Source: Anaerolineae bacterium
GTDB lineage: Bacteria; Chloroflexota; Anaerolineae; Promineifilales; Promineifilaceae
NCBI GenBank assembly: GCA_028277515.1
Contig: JANQGC010000030.1
Coordinates: 1-42,812 of the forward strand
Direction of reading: 5' to 3'
DNA: 42,812 bases
The translations under genes and the position numbers were made by a program. The notes beneath the pieces were generated by a model, which was not told the DNA's origin, did no database searches, and saw only the letters and a program-made list of their open reading frames with translations. Each line of letters opens with the position of its first letter. The first letter of the stretch is position 1. Of this stretch, positions 27,025-34,435 are shown piece by piece.

Positions 27025-27054
27025 CTATGGATATGAAGCCTATGGATATGAAGC
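27025..27054. repeat. Perfect 15-bp tandem duplication across the LysM gene stop codon
   Basis: The unit CTATGGATATGAAGC occurs twice head to tail (27025-27039, 27040-27054). Each copy carries a TAG on the minus strand; the upstream copy's TAG ends the LysM gene. Confidence 0.9.
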
Positions 27055-28170
27055 CACTGTGCTGGTCGCAGTTGGTTGTGCAGAGGGATGAACAGAAACG
27101 GTTGCCGTTGATGTAGCGAGCATTGGCGTGGGGGAAGGGGGTATTGGTGTACTTGTGGGAGTAGGCAGTGGGGGCGTTGATGTGAATGTCGACGTTGGCG
27201 GAATAGGTGTAGAGGTATTGGTTGGAGCTTCTGTAGGAATAGTTGTTGGCGTGTTGGTTGGCATCACCATCGTTTCCGTTGGAGCCGGTGTGTGCGTTTC
27301 CGTTGGGATTATTGTTTCTGTGGGAGATGGGCTGGCTGTAACGGATATCGCTGTTGGGGTTTGGGTAACTGTGATAAAAGGTAATGGGGTTGGAGTTGGG
27401 GTTATGGTTGGAAAAAATTGCCGGGTTTGAGTAGCAGCCGCCGTTATACGAGGTTTCGGCCGTGTCGATGTTGGGTTTGCTCTTGTAGGTGAGACCTGAG
27501 TAGGCTTTAATGACGGCAGGAATAACTTTCTTCCTGGTGAAAGTTGTGTGGTTTCCAGGCAATTGGCATTCATGATTTTATAGACAGTGCTATCATATTT
27601 TTCAGCAAGCTGTAAAAGCGTGTCCCCTGGGTGAACCACATAATAAGTCCAGTTGGGTGGTACACCGCATTGTACTTTTTCTGGGCGAGCTGATTCATTT
27701 TCAGGTAAATATATTATCTGACCTACGATCAATTTTTGAAAGGTAAGACAGTTCATCTGAATGATCGACGTTTTGTTAATCCCGTACTTAAAAGCTAATG
27801 ACGTTAATGAGTTTCCTTGCTGGACAACATAGGGAACCCAATTATCACGATCTGCATCACAGGCAGGTTTTATCATTGCGACGGCCGTGGGTTCAGGAGT
27901 ATGGGTAAGTGTTGATGGAATTGAATCTATTGTTGGGCTGGGCGTTGCCGTCACAACTTCATCACCTGGGAAATAAATATTTCCAGGCTCCGTAGCTATA
28001 ATAGTTGCTTCCTGGTCGACAATGGTTAACCGTTGCGGGGGAAGAAGCGAGCGTCGTTGAACGTTATCAATTTGCGTAAGGATTAACGCTGCCAATACAA
28101 TCAATATCACTGCAATTGCAATAATTAAGGGTGTTTGCCATGATGGCGAGAGGGAATCGTCATTTCTCAT
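27040..28170 (-). CDS. Membrane-anchored double-LysM protein with Thr/Pro-rich tail
   Basis: This 376-residue protein has a short cytosolic N-terminus, one membrane helix (about residues 13-34), two LysM domains and a low-complexity tail. The LysM domains are at about 112-160 (YVVQQGNSLTSLAFKYGINK) and 175-225 (YYVVHPGDTLLQLAEKYDST). The tail of about 140 residues is rich in Thr, Pro and Ser (PTPTPLP, TPTSTPIPPSPTP). It should sit outside the membrane and bind N-acetylglucosamine polymers such as peptidoglycan. Paired cysteines near each LysM (CDADRD/MNCL; CGVPP/NANCL) may form disulfides, which fits the VKOR/DsbA pair in the window. Thr/Pro tails of this sort are common in Anaerolineae exported proteins. 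It overlaps the upstream membrane-protein gene by 4 bp. Confidence 0.85.
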   Translation of the reverse strand: MRNDDSLSPSWQTPLIIAIAVILIVLAALILTQIDNVQRRSLLPPQRLTIVDQEATIIATEPGNIYFPGDEVVTATPSPTIDSIPSTLTHTPEPTAVAMIKPACDADRDNWVPYVVQQGNSLTSLAFKYGINKTSIIQMNCLTFQKLIVGQIIYLPENESARPEKVQCGVPPNWTYYVVHPGDTLLQLAEKYDSTVYKIMNANCLETTQLSPGRKLFLPSLKPTQVSPTRANPTSTRPKPRITAAATQTRQFFPTITPTPTPLPFITVTQTPTAISVTASPSPTETIIPTETHTPAPTETMVMPTNTPTTIPTEAPTNTSTPIPPTSTFTSTPPLPTPTSTPIPPSPTPMLATSTATVSVHPSAQPTATSTVASYP

Positions 28171-29741
28171 GATTCGCTGGTCTCTCTTGGCACCGTTTGA
28201 CTGTTTCTTTTAGAAGTTACGACAGTATCAACATCTGCTTCATTTTGGGGCTTTTGCTTAGCAGCCATTTGCGCTGCTTTTAATGCTGCTGCCAGGTACC
28301 GGGCTTGCTTTTGGGCCGCTAAAGCGCGCGCCTGGGCTTGCTTCGTCTCCAATTTCGCTTTGTCTAGCGCCATTTGCAGTTCATCTCGTTCTGCTTTCAA
28401 TCCATGGAGCCGAACCTGATCAATTAATATGGCCGATGGGACCGTGTCAGGGTCTTCGCGAGGTTCCGGACGTGCAGAAACAGGAATTGATAATTCCGTT
28501 GGTCTCTGGCTGTTTTGTATCGCCTGAGCAAGAAATTTTGCTAATCCAGGCAGTAACTCTTTTATTTCCTTGGACCATACTTTTCGTTCTGATGGAGCAC
28601 CGACTAACAACAAACCAATTCTACGTTCATCTGTTGATAATGGTTGAATCAGAATAGATCCCTTTGGCTCTATTTTCGCATCATGATAGAAATCATATAA
28701 TTGCCGGGCACCAATACCTTCCGGCAAAAGTTCAATTGTATTCCCCTGAGTCAAGGCCAAGGTGAAAGCGGATTGTTGGTTCAGGTTAATAATAAACTCT
28801 TTATATTCTGACGTGCCGCCATTCGCCATATCAGTGACAAACTGCATTTGAAAAGGATTTTGTCTGTCAACCAATCCAAGGGCGACAAAATCGGCTTCAC
28901 TCAACTCAGAAGTCATTTTCAAGCTCTTGACAATCCTTGCCTGATTTTGAGAAGTTGAAATGATTTCTGCCGCGTTTTCCAAGCCGTTTTTGTATCGCCC
29001 GGCAGATTTCATGAAGGAGGATTCTGACTGCAACAGCGGTTCGATTGTGTATTGATAAGCATACACTGCCCACAAAGGAAGCGCGATCATCAACCCCAGA
29101 CGAATGAAATAAGTAACATTGGTATCAGTAGGTACGAATTCAATTTGATTGAATAAGTTGGCGACGGAGGAAAAAATTAATATCAAAAAAATAAGCGCCG
29201 GCAGCATTTCCTGGAGTCCGATTTTCAGCAACGTGTATGAAAATCCTAAAACCAGAATTACAATCTGCATTATTGTCCAGACTGTTGCTTGAACTGTCTC
29301 GTTATAAAATGTGACCCCGGATTCAATTTGATTAACCCAATCTTGAGCAAAAAATAGATATAAGATTCCTGAAATGACGATCACACTAACCAGGAGAATA
29401 TCTAATATTCGTTTTGCCTTTTGCGGGTGGGGGATGAGTGCCCAAACGATGAGGGAAATGGTTATTGTGTTGATCGCTTGCTCCAATGGGGGCATCAGAA
29501 TGGCGACTTGTTGTGGATTATTGCTGTTAATTAGACCGATAATTAAGAGGACCATTCGGCCGAGAAATATGGCTCCGGAGGCCCAAATAAATCGCAGCGC
29601 CTGGGAATCTTCCGGATCTTTTCGCCAGCGAGAGTAGGCAATGGCAAAAACAATTTGCAAGGCAAATAAAGTTACCAAATGATAGATAACACTACCTGGC
29701 GGCTCGCTTAGCAGCTCGATTGCTTGTTGCAGGAAATCCAT
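28167..29741 (-). CDS. Multi-spanning membrane protein with cytosolic GAF-like domain and coiled coil
   Basis: I recognise no named family. The 524-residue protein has seven or so hydrophobic helices in residues 1-235, then a linker helix (SFMKSAGRYKNGLENAAEII). A roughly 160-residue GAF-like domain follows (about 250-410; EADFVALGLVDRQNPFQMQF and GSILIQPLSTDERRIGLLLV are typical strand patterns). Next is an Ala/Gln/Lys-rich coiled coil (about 435-500; LKAERDELQMALDKAKLETK) and a polar tail. It looks like the input half of a 7TM-GAF sensor kinase, but there is no kinase or other output domain. It overlaps the LysM gene by 4 bp, which suggests that the two work together at the cell envelope. 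Confidence 0.75.
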   Translation of the reverse strand: MDFLQQAIELLSEPPGSVIYHLVTLFALQIVFAIAYSRWRKDPEDSQALRFIWASGAIFLGRMVLLIIGLINSNNPQQVAILMPPLEQAINTITISLIVWALIPHPQKAKRILDILLVSVIVISGILYLFFAQDWVNQIESGVTFYNETVQATVWTIMQIVILVLGFSYTLLKIGLQEMLPALIFLILIFSSVANLFNQIEFVPTDTNVTYFIRLGLMIALPLWAVYAYQYTIEPLLQSESSFMKSAGRYKNGLENAAEIISTSQNQARIVKSLKMTSELSEADFVALGLVDRQNPFQMQFVTDMANGGTSEYKEFIINLNQQSAFTLALTQGNTIELLPEGIGARQLYDFYHDAKIEPKGSILIQPLSTDERRIGLLLVGAPSERKVWSKEIKELLPGLAKFLAQAIQNSQRPTELSIPVSARPEPREDPDTVPSAILIDQVRLHGLKAERDELQMALDKAKLETKQAQARALAAQKQARYLAAALKAAQMAAKQKPQNEADVDTVVTSKRNSQTVPRETSES

Positions 29742-29845
29742 GCCCTATGCTTTTGCTTTACTCAATAGTAATTACTACTAAATTTTAGCATAGCACAGAG
29801 CAGGTTGTTCGGCTATGAAAGGTGAGTTAAACCCGTTGGCCAGGA

Positions 29846-30649
29846 TTACTCGACAATGATACCGGTTAGATCTCCTTCTGGGGATGGGTACTGGGGATCA
29901 AGATCGCGAAGTGTTTGAACAATAATCCGTTCAATTGCCAGGTTGCGATACCAATTTTGGTTTGCGGGGATGATATACCAGGGGGCATATTCTGTCGCTG
30001 TTTTTTCGATCATCTCCTCGTAAGCAGCCATATAATCATCCCACTGTTTCCTCTTTTCTAAATCCCCAAAAGAAAATTTCCAATTCTTTCGTGGAATGTC
30101 CACTCTTTCTTGAAATCTCTCTCGCTGTTCTTCTTTCGAGATGTGTAAGTATATTTTTATTATGGCTGTTCCCGTATCGGTTAATAGTTTTTCAAAATTG
30201 TTAATATGTTCATAACGAGGTCTCCAAACCTCTTCCGGGACAATATTGTCAACTCGAACAACCAGCACATCTTCGTAATGGGAACGGTTAAATATGCCAA
30301 TCATGCCACGATCGGGAACTGCCTTATGAACACGCCAGAGGAAATCATGTGCTAATTCCCGTTTTGATGGGACTTTAAAGGAAGTAACTTGTACCCCTTG
30401 CGGATTAACCCCTTGTGTTATGGCGCGAATGGTACCATCTTTGCCACCTGCATCCATAGCCTGGAAGACGATTAAGAGTTTGTGCTTATCCTCTGCATAA
30501 AATTTTCTTTGCAGCTCTCGAAACTCTTTACGTAATTCCTTGAATTCTTCTTCAGCTTTATCGCGATTATTGTGTAACTTCTTCCCATCACTTTGAATTT
30601 CACTTAATTTGACGGTAGTTCCTGGCGCAATTTTATGGCTTATTTTCAT
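29846..30649 (-). CDS. ppk2: Polyphosphate kinase 2, class III-like
   Basis: The enzyme phosphorylates AMP and/or ADP with polyphosphate. The 267-residue protein has the Walker A motif QAMDAGGKDGTIR near residue 64, NPQGVQVTSFKVPSKRELAH, DFLWRVHKAVP, the Walker B region FNRSHYEDVLVVRV, the lid-like KNWKFSFGDLEKRKQWDDY and EYAPWYIIPANQNWYRN. These match the class III proteins known from Meiothermus and Anaerolinea, which can convert both AMP and ADP, so it may recycle the AMP made by PpdK (in the pyruvate-to-PEP direction) or Acs. An AAGGA ribosome site lies 6 nt before the ATG. Class assignment is by motif memory, not alignment. Confidence 0.9.
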   Translation of the reverse strand: MKISHKIAPGTTVKLSEIQSDGKKLHNNRDKAEEEFKELRKEFRELQRKFYAEDKHKLLIVFQAMDAGGKDGTIRAITQGVNPQGVQVTSFKVPSKRELAHDFLWRVHKAVPDRGMIGIFNRSHYEDVLVVRVDNIVPEEVWRPRYEHINNFEKLLTDTGTAIIKIYLHISKEEQRERFQERVDIPRKNWKFSFGDLEKRKQWDDYMAAYEEMIEKTATEYAPWYIIPANQNWYRNLAIERIIVQTLRDLDPQYPSPEGDLTGIIVE

Positions 30650-30762
30650 TTATTATCCTTGATCATCAGAAAAGTTAGATATAAAAAAGGTCTCCCCAGT
30701 AATAATATCCCAGGAAGACCAATTTTTCTCGAATTGAGGTGGACCAACTTGCTGATTGTTTT

Positions 30763-31185
30763 CTACATTTTTTGTGCAGCAGCGGGTCCCTGATATTGGG
30801 CATCGCCAAATCCAAGTATCAGGTAACCAACAATGCTGAATAGCCAAAGTAGAAGGATTCCATATACTGCATCTTTGCCAAATGATTTGGCCAAATCAAT
30901 GGCCATTATGATCGAGACAACAACATTTACTAGGGGGATGAATATAAGTAATACCCACCATCCTGGACGTCCTATAATCTTGGTTAGAATATAGACGTTA
31001 TAAATTGGGATGATTGCAGCCCAACCAGGTTGACCTGCTTTTTCATATACTTTCCATAATCCGACAATAACAAGAATGGCAAACAATCCCCAGCAAACAC
31101 AATAAACCCCACTAAACAATAAGCCAAAAATGCCGCCATCGTCATTTTGTAAGAGAGTTGCTGCTAATAATAGAGCGTATGTCAT
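30763..31185 (-). CDS. DUF5684 family membrane protein
   Basis: This 140-residue protein has four hydrophobic helices and the family's core: WKVYEKAGQPGWAAIIPIYN, IIGRPGWWVLLIFIPLVNVV, AIDLAKSFGKDAVYG and LGFGDAQYQGP at the C-terminus. The function of the family is unknown. The start has a strong AGGAGG site 7 nt upstream. It is transcribed divergently from acs, with its own promoter in the shared 192-bp spacer. The C-terminus ends soon after the conserved QYQGP motif, as expected. Confidence 0.88.
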   Translation of the reverse strand: MTYALLLAATLLQNDDGGIFGLLFSGVYCVCWGLFAILVIVGLWKVYEKAGQPGWAAIIPIYNVYILTKIIGRPGWWVLLIFIPLVNVVVSIIMAIDLAKSFGKDAVYGILLLWLFSIVGYLILGFGDAQYQGPAAAQKM

Positions 31186-31236
31186 TGATTATCCTCCTGA
31201 CGTGTAAATTTTTTATAATGATTGGTCCATAGGACA

Positions 31237-31264
31237 AATATAATACTTTTGCGGTGAAATGCAA
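31237..31264 (-). promoter_or_regulatory. Candidate promoter of the DUF5684 gene
   Basis: TTGCAT (31264-31259), a 16-bp spacer and TATATT (31242-31237) on the minus strand lie about 52 bp before the start codon. Confidence 0.45.
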
Positions 31265-31274
31265 ATAATAGGGT

Positions 31275-31302
31275 TTCGAATTACACAGAATCCCAGTATA
31301 CT
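31275..31302 (+). promoter_or_regulatory. Candidate promoter of acs
   Basis: TTCGAA (31275-31280), a 16-bp spacer and TATACT (31297-31302) lie about 75 bp before the acs start. The dyad motif of the 9.6-13.7 kb promoters is absent at the equivalent position. Confidence 0.5.
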
Positions 31303-31377
31303 AAATAATGATATGGCTAAATATTTCTATATAAATTTTGGCAACATTTTATAGGTACTTATGCATGTAGGAGAATT

Positions 31378-33285
31378 ATGATGGCCGATAAGAATAAGAT
31401 GAAAGGTGAAGTATATTATCCAGCACCAGAAATCATTGAACATGCCCATGTCCCTGACTATGACAAATTACATGAAGAAGCGATGACAGATTTGTCAGGA
31501 TTTTGGGGGAAAATCGCTGCTGAAAATTTTGAATGGTACAAACCTTGGGAAACCGTTTTCGAGGACCACAACGCGCCATTCTATAAATGGTTTGTTGGGG
31601 CAAAAGTAAATATTATTCACAATGCCTTAGACCGGCATATGAGGACGGCCGTCCGTAACAAAGCTGCTCTTATCTTTGAAGGGGAACCGGGTGACAGACA
31701 AGTTTATACCTACCAGCAACTAAATTTCCTGGTGAGTAAATTTGCCAGCGTTCTCCGTGCATTAGGGGTTTCAAAAGGGGATCGCGTCACAATTTACATG
31801 GGGCGGACACCAGAGCTTATGGTAGCTATGTTGGCCTGCGCCAAAATTGGGGCTATGCATTCCGTGGTTTATGGTGGGTTTTCCACCGAGGCGCTGCTCG
31901 ACCGAATTAATGATAGCAAATCAAAGGTATTAGTCACCTCAGATGGGGCCTGGCTGCGTGGCAATATTGTGCCATTAAAACAAATTGCCAATGAGGCTGT
32001 AGCCAGGGCGGGGACCATTCAAAGTGTCGTTTGTGTCAAGCGGACCGGCCATGATGTAGAAATGGTTCCCGATCGCGACCATTGGTATCATGAGTTAATG
32101 GCCTTGCCAATTGCCGACCCCAAGGCAGCAACTGAGGTCATGGATGCGGAAGATCCGCTCTTTATCCTCTATACATCCGGAACGACGGGCAAGCCCAAAG
32201 CAATTTTACATACTCATGGCGGATATATGGTTGGCACGGCTACCACATTAAAGTGGGTTTTTGATGTCAAACCGGAAGATATTTGGTGGTGCGCGGCCGA
32301 TCCCGGATGGATCACCGGTCATAGTTATATTGTTTATGCACCTTTGCTGCTTGGAGCCACTAGCTTCATGTATGAGGGAGCACCCACCCATCCATATCCG
32401 GATCGTTGGTGGACCCTTATTGAAAAATATGGCGTCACCATTTTATATACAGCCCCAACCGCAATTCGTGGCTTGATGCGCTTTGGAGAAAGCTGGCCGG
32501 ATAGACATGATCTTTCAAGCCTACGGCTTTTGGGGTCTGTGGGAGAACCGATCAATCCTGAAGCGTGGAAATGGTATCACCGGGTCATCGGCAAAGGGCG
32601 CTGCCCGATAATGGATACCTGGTGGCAAACCGAAACCGGCAATTTTATGATCACACCTTTGCCCTCCGTCCCCCTCAAGCCCGGCTCGGCTTCAATAGGG
32701 TTTCCTGGTGTTGATGTTGATGTGGTGGACGAAGAAGGAAAACCCGTGGAGGCAAATGAAGAAGGATATCTCGTTATCAAAAAACCTTGGCCGGCCATGC
32801 TGCGCACGATCTATGGCGATCCGGATCGCTATGTTGACCAATATTGGAGTCGTTTTGAAGAACAAGGGTGGTACTTACCTGGGGACAGCGCCAGGAAGGA
32901 TGGGGATGGTTATATCTGGGTCATAGGTCGTATCGATGATGTGATTAAGGTCTCCGGATATCGACTAGGAACGGCCGAGATTGAGAGCGCACTGGTCAGC
33001 CACCCATCCGTAGCAGAGGCGGCGGTAATTGGCGTCCCGGATGATCTTCGAGGAAATCATATAAAGGCCTTTTGTATCTTGCGACAGGGTTTTGAGCCAA
33101 GTGAAAGATTGGGTAGAGAATTACACACTCATGTAGGTGAAGAAATTGGACCTATTGCCAAACCGGCAACCATTGACTTCGTGGAGAATCTACCCAAAAC
33201 TCGTTCCGGAAAAATCATGCGTCGCATTCTAAAGGCCCGTGTTTTAGGGCAAGACGAAGGTGACCTATCAACACTCGCTGACTAA
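31378..33285 (+). CDS. acs: Acetyl-CoA synthetase (AMP-forming)
   Basis: The enzyme activates acetate with ATP and CoA to acetyl-CoA, AMP and PPi. The 635-residue length is normal. The AMP-binding motif is YTSGTTGKPKAILHTHGGYM, followed by WWCAADPGWITGHSYIVYAP, DTWWQTETGNFMITP, the hinge region GRIDDVIKVSGYRLGTAEIE and the acetylation-site motif PKTRSGKIMRR with the regulatory lysine, so control by lysine acetylation is possible. AGGAG lies 4 nt before the first ATG and 7 nt before a second ATG (31381); the second may be the real start. Its PPi product can be used by HppA, encoded downstream. The HDAC-family gene at 36.9 kb could in principle remove the acetyl group, but that is speculation. 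Confidence 0.97.
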   Translation: MMADKNKMKGEVYYPAPEIIEHAHVPDYDKLHEEAMTDLSGFWGKIAAENFEWYKPWETVFEDHNAPFYKWFVGAKVNIIHNALDRHMRTAVRNKAALIFEGEPGDRQVYTYQQLNFLVSKFASVLRALGVSKGDRVTIYMGRTPELMVAMLACAKIGAMHSVVYGGFSTEALLDRINDSKSKVLVTSDGAWLRGNIVPLKQIANEAVARAGTIQSVVCVKRTGHDVEMVPDRDHWYHELMALPIADPKAATEVMDAEDPLFILYTSGTTGKPKAILHTHGGYMVGTATTLKWVFDVKPEDIWWCAADPGWITGHSYIVYAPLLLGATSFMYEGAPTHPYPDRWWTLIEKYGVTILYTAPTAIRGLMRFGESWPDRHDLSSLRLLGSVGEPINPEAWKWYHRVIGKGRCPIMDTWWQTETGNFMITPLPSVPLKPGSASIGFPGVDVDVVDEEGKPVEANEEGYLVIKKPWPAMLRTIYGDPDRYVDQYWSRFEEQGWYLPGDSARKDGDGYIWVIGRIDDVIKVSGYRLGTAEIESALVSHPSVAEAAVIGVPDDLRGNHIKAFCILRQGFEPSERLGRELHTHVGEEIGPIAKPATIDFVENLPKTRSGKIMRRILKARVLGQDEGDLSTLAD

Positions 33286-33292
33286 CAATAAA

Positions 33293-33317
33293 GGGCGGCC
33301 AATTAGTCTGGCCGCCC
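33293..33317. terminator. Terminator between acs and the convergent unknown gene
   Basis: GGGCGGCC (33293-33300) pairs with GGCCGCCC (33310-33317) around a 9-nt loop. A T-rich stretch follows on the minus strand (TTTATTG) and a weaker one on the plus strand. It can serve both convergent genes. Confidence 0.75.
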
Positions 33318-33346
33318 CTCGCAAAATTTTCGCTATGATTAGGAGA

Positions 33347-34111
33347 TTAACTGTTCGCTGAACGCCACCAGCGATAATATTCATTCCTCAATTTTTCTCT
33401 TGATGGCAGCGGGAAGTAAGCTAACTCCGCAGTGTTTCCAATATAAATTCCACTATCAATCATCCGGTAAGGATATTCAACTGTATGTACCCGATCCACG
33501 ATTTTCGTGTGGACCTTTTTCGTTTTTAGTTCAATGAGGCATTCTCGCAGATGATATACACTGTCATAGGGCAGGTCCTTCACCTTGCCAAATTCCGGAT
33601 CATTAGCCAACTCGCCTAATCTTAGTTCAACAAAACAAATCGCGGGGAAATGAATGATCCCTCCCGGATCCTGAGTCAAGAATTCGTACATTTGATAAGG
33701 TGGTAACCTGCTTACCACTAAAGGAAATTTAGGAGCAATTTCCTGATACATGTACAGTCCTTCTTCTTTCGTGGGGTAGTTTTCTGACCGTTCAAGCTTC
33801 AGTGCCTCTCCAAAGCGAGTGACGAGATAAAGATGATTGATGCTCTCAACCGGGATATGTTCCAACACCCGATATGTAGCGATGTAAACAGATTTTTTAG
33901 GCGATCCATCTTCATGAGGAACGCAGCGAGCTAAACCTTGTTCTACTGGGAAAAAGGGATGCCTAAAATCGGGGTCCAATTCAACGAACATTGCCTGTCC
34001 GCGCACTTTTTTGCTATAGCCAACAGTATAGTATACACCGAATTCTTCCGGGGGTAGCATTGAAGCGATTAAAGCCTCCGGTATTAATGATAGATACAGG
34101 TGTACAGTCAT
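33347..34111 (-). CDS. Conserved-looking protein of unknown function
   Basis: I do not recognise this 254-residue protein. It begins MTVHLYLSLIPEALIASMLPPEEF, has no signal peptide or membrane helix, is of mixed composition and has a charged middle. Recognisable stretches are FGVYYTVGYSKKVRGQAMFV, the aromatic ICFVELRLGELA and a C-terminal RNEYYRWWRS. Normal codon use and a GGAGAG ribosome site 9-10 nt before the ATG at 34111 support a real gene; a TTG two codons upstream is less likely. It is alone on its strand between acs and hppA. Confidence 0.75.
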   Translation of the reverse strand: MTVHLYLSLIPEALIASMLPPEEFGVYYTVGYSKKVRGQAMFVELDPDFRHPFFPVEQGLARCVPHEDGSPKKSVYIATYRVLEHIPVESINHLYLVTRFGEALKLERSENYPTKEEGLYMYQEIAPKFPLVVSRLPPYQMYEFLTQDPGGIIHFPAICFVELRLGELANDPEFGKVKDLPYDSVYHLRECLIELKTKKVHTKIVDRVHTVEYPYRMIDSGIYIGNTAELAYFPLPSREKLRNEYYRWWRSANS

Positions 34112-34279
34112 AATCAAAAACTCTCCATTCCAAAAATATACTTATATTCAACTTCAGCCACTATATGAATCCCACAATTATAGGCGCAATAATTAAACTG
34201 ACCAGATTTATGACTTTAATCATCGGAATTGAGGGCAGGTCCAGACATGTCCTTAACGGGACGCCAACTGTTTGTTCGT

Positions 34280-34308
34280 TTGACGCTGTTTTTATCATTC
34301 GTTACAAT
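34280..34308 (+). promoter_or_regulatory. Strong sigma70-type promoter of hppA
   Basis: TTGACG (34280-34285), a 17-bp spacer and TACAAT (34303-34308) match consensus at 5 of 6 bases in each box. Transcription from about 34315 would give a ~120-nt leader that contains the hairpin at 34354-34376. Confidence 0.65.
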
Positions 34309-34353
34309 CAAGTCTTTACATGCCCAATTTTGCAACTTAAAATTTTAGTTCAT

Positions 34354-34384
34354 AAAGCGGGTCTTCACCCCGCTTTTTGTTTTG
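34354..34384 (+). terminator. Intrinsic terminator inside the hppA leader
   Basis: AAAGCGGG (34354-34361) pairs with CCCGCTTT (34369-34376) around a 7-nt loop, and TTGTTTTG follows. It lies between the promoter and the hppA ribosome site (GGAGGAGG), so it should stop transcription before hppA unless overcome. Confidence 0.75.
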
Positions 34385-34435
34385 TCTAACGGGCGCTCAA
34401 CCTAATTCTTTTCCTGGAGGAGGATATATTAATCC

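Larger units (their letters stand above)
34112..34435 (+). other. Intergenic region with hppA promoter and leader
   Basis: This 324-bp stretch holds the promoter at 34280-34308 and a terminator-like hairpin at 34354-34376, both read toward hppA. A 74-codon open frame (34165-34389) ends in the terminator and has no ribosome site or protein family; I treat it as chance. Nothing else is recognised. Confidence 0.6.

Noticed and set aside
27128..27430. Gly/Val-rich plus-strand open frame opposite the LysM gene
   Set aside because: It is the complement of the Thr/Pro low-complexity coding region (GTN/GGN from ACN/CCN) and has no ribosome site; a shadow.
34165..34389. 74-codon open frame upstream of hppA
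   Set aside because: It runs through the hppA promoter and terminator hairpin, has no ribosome site and no recognisable protein.
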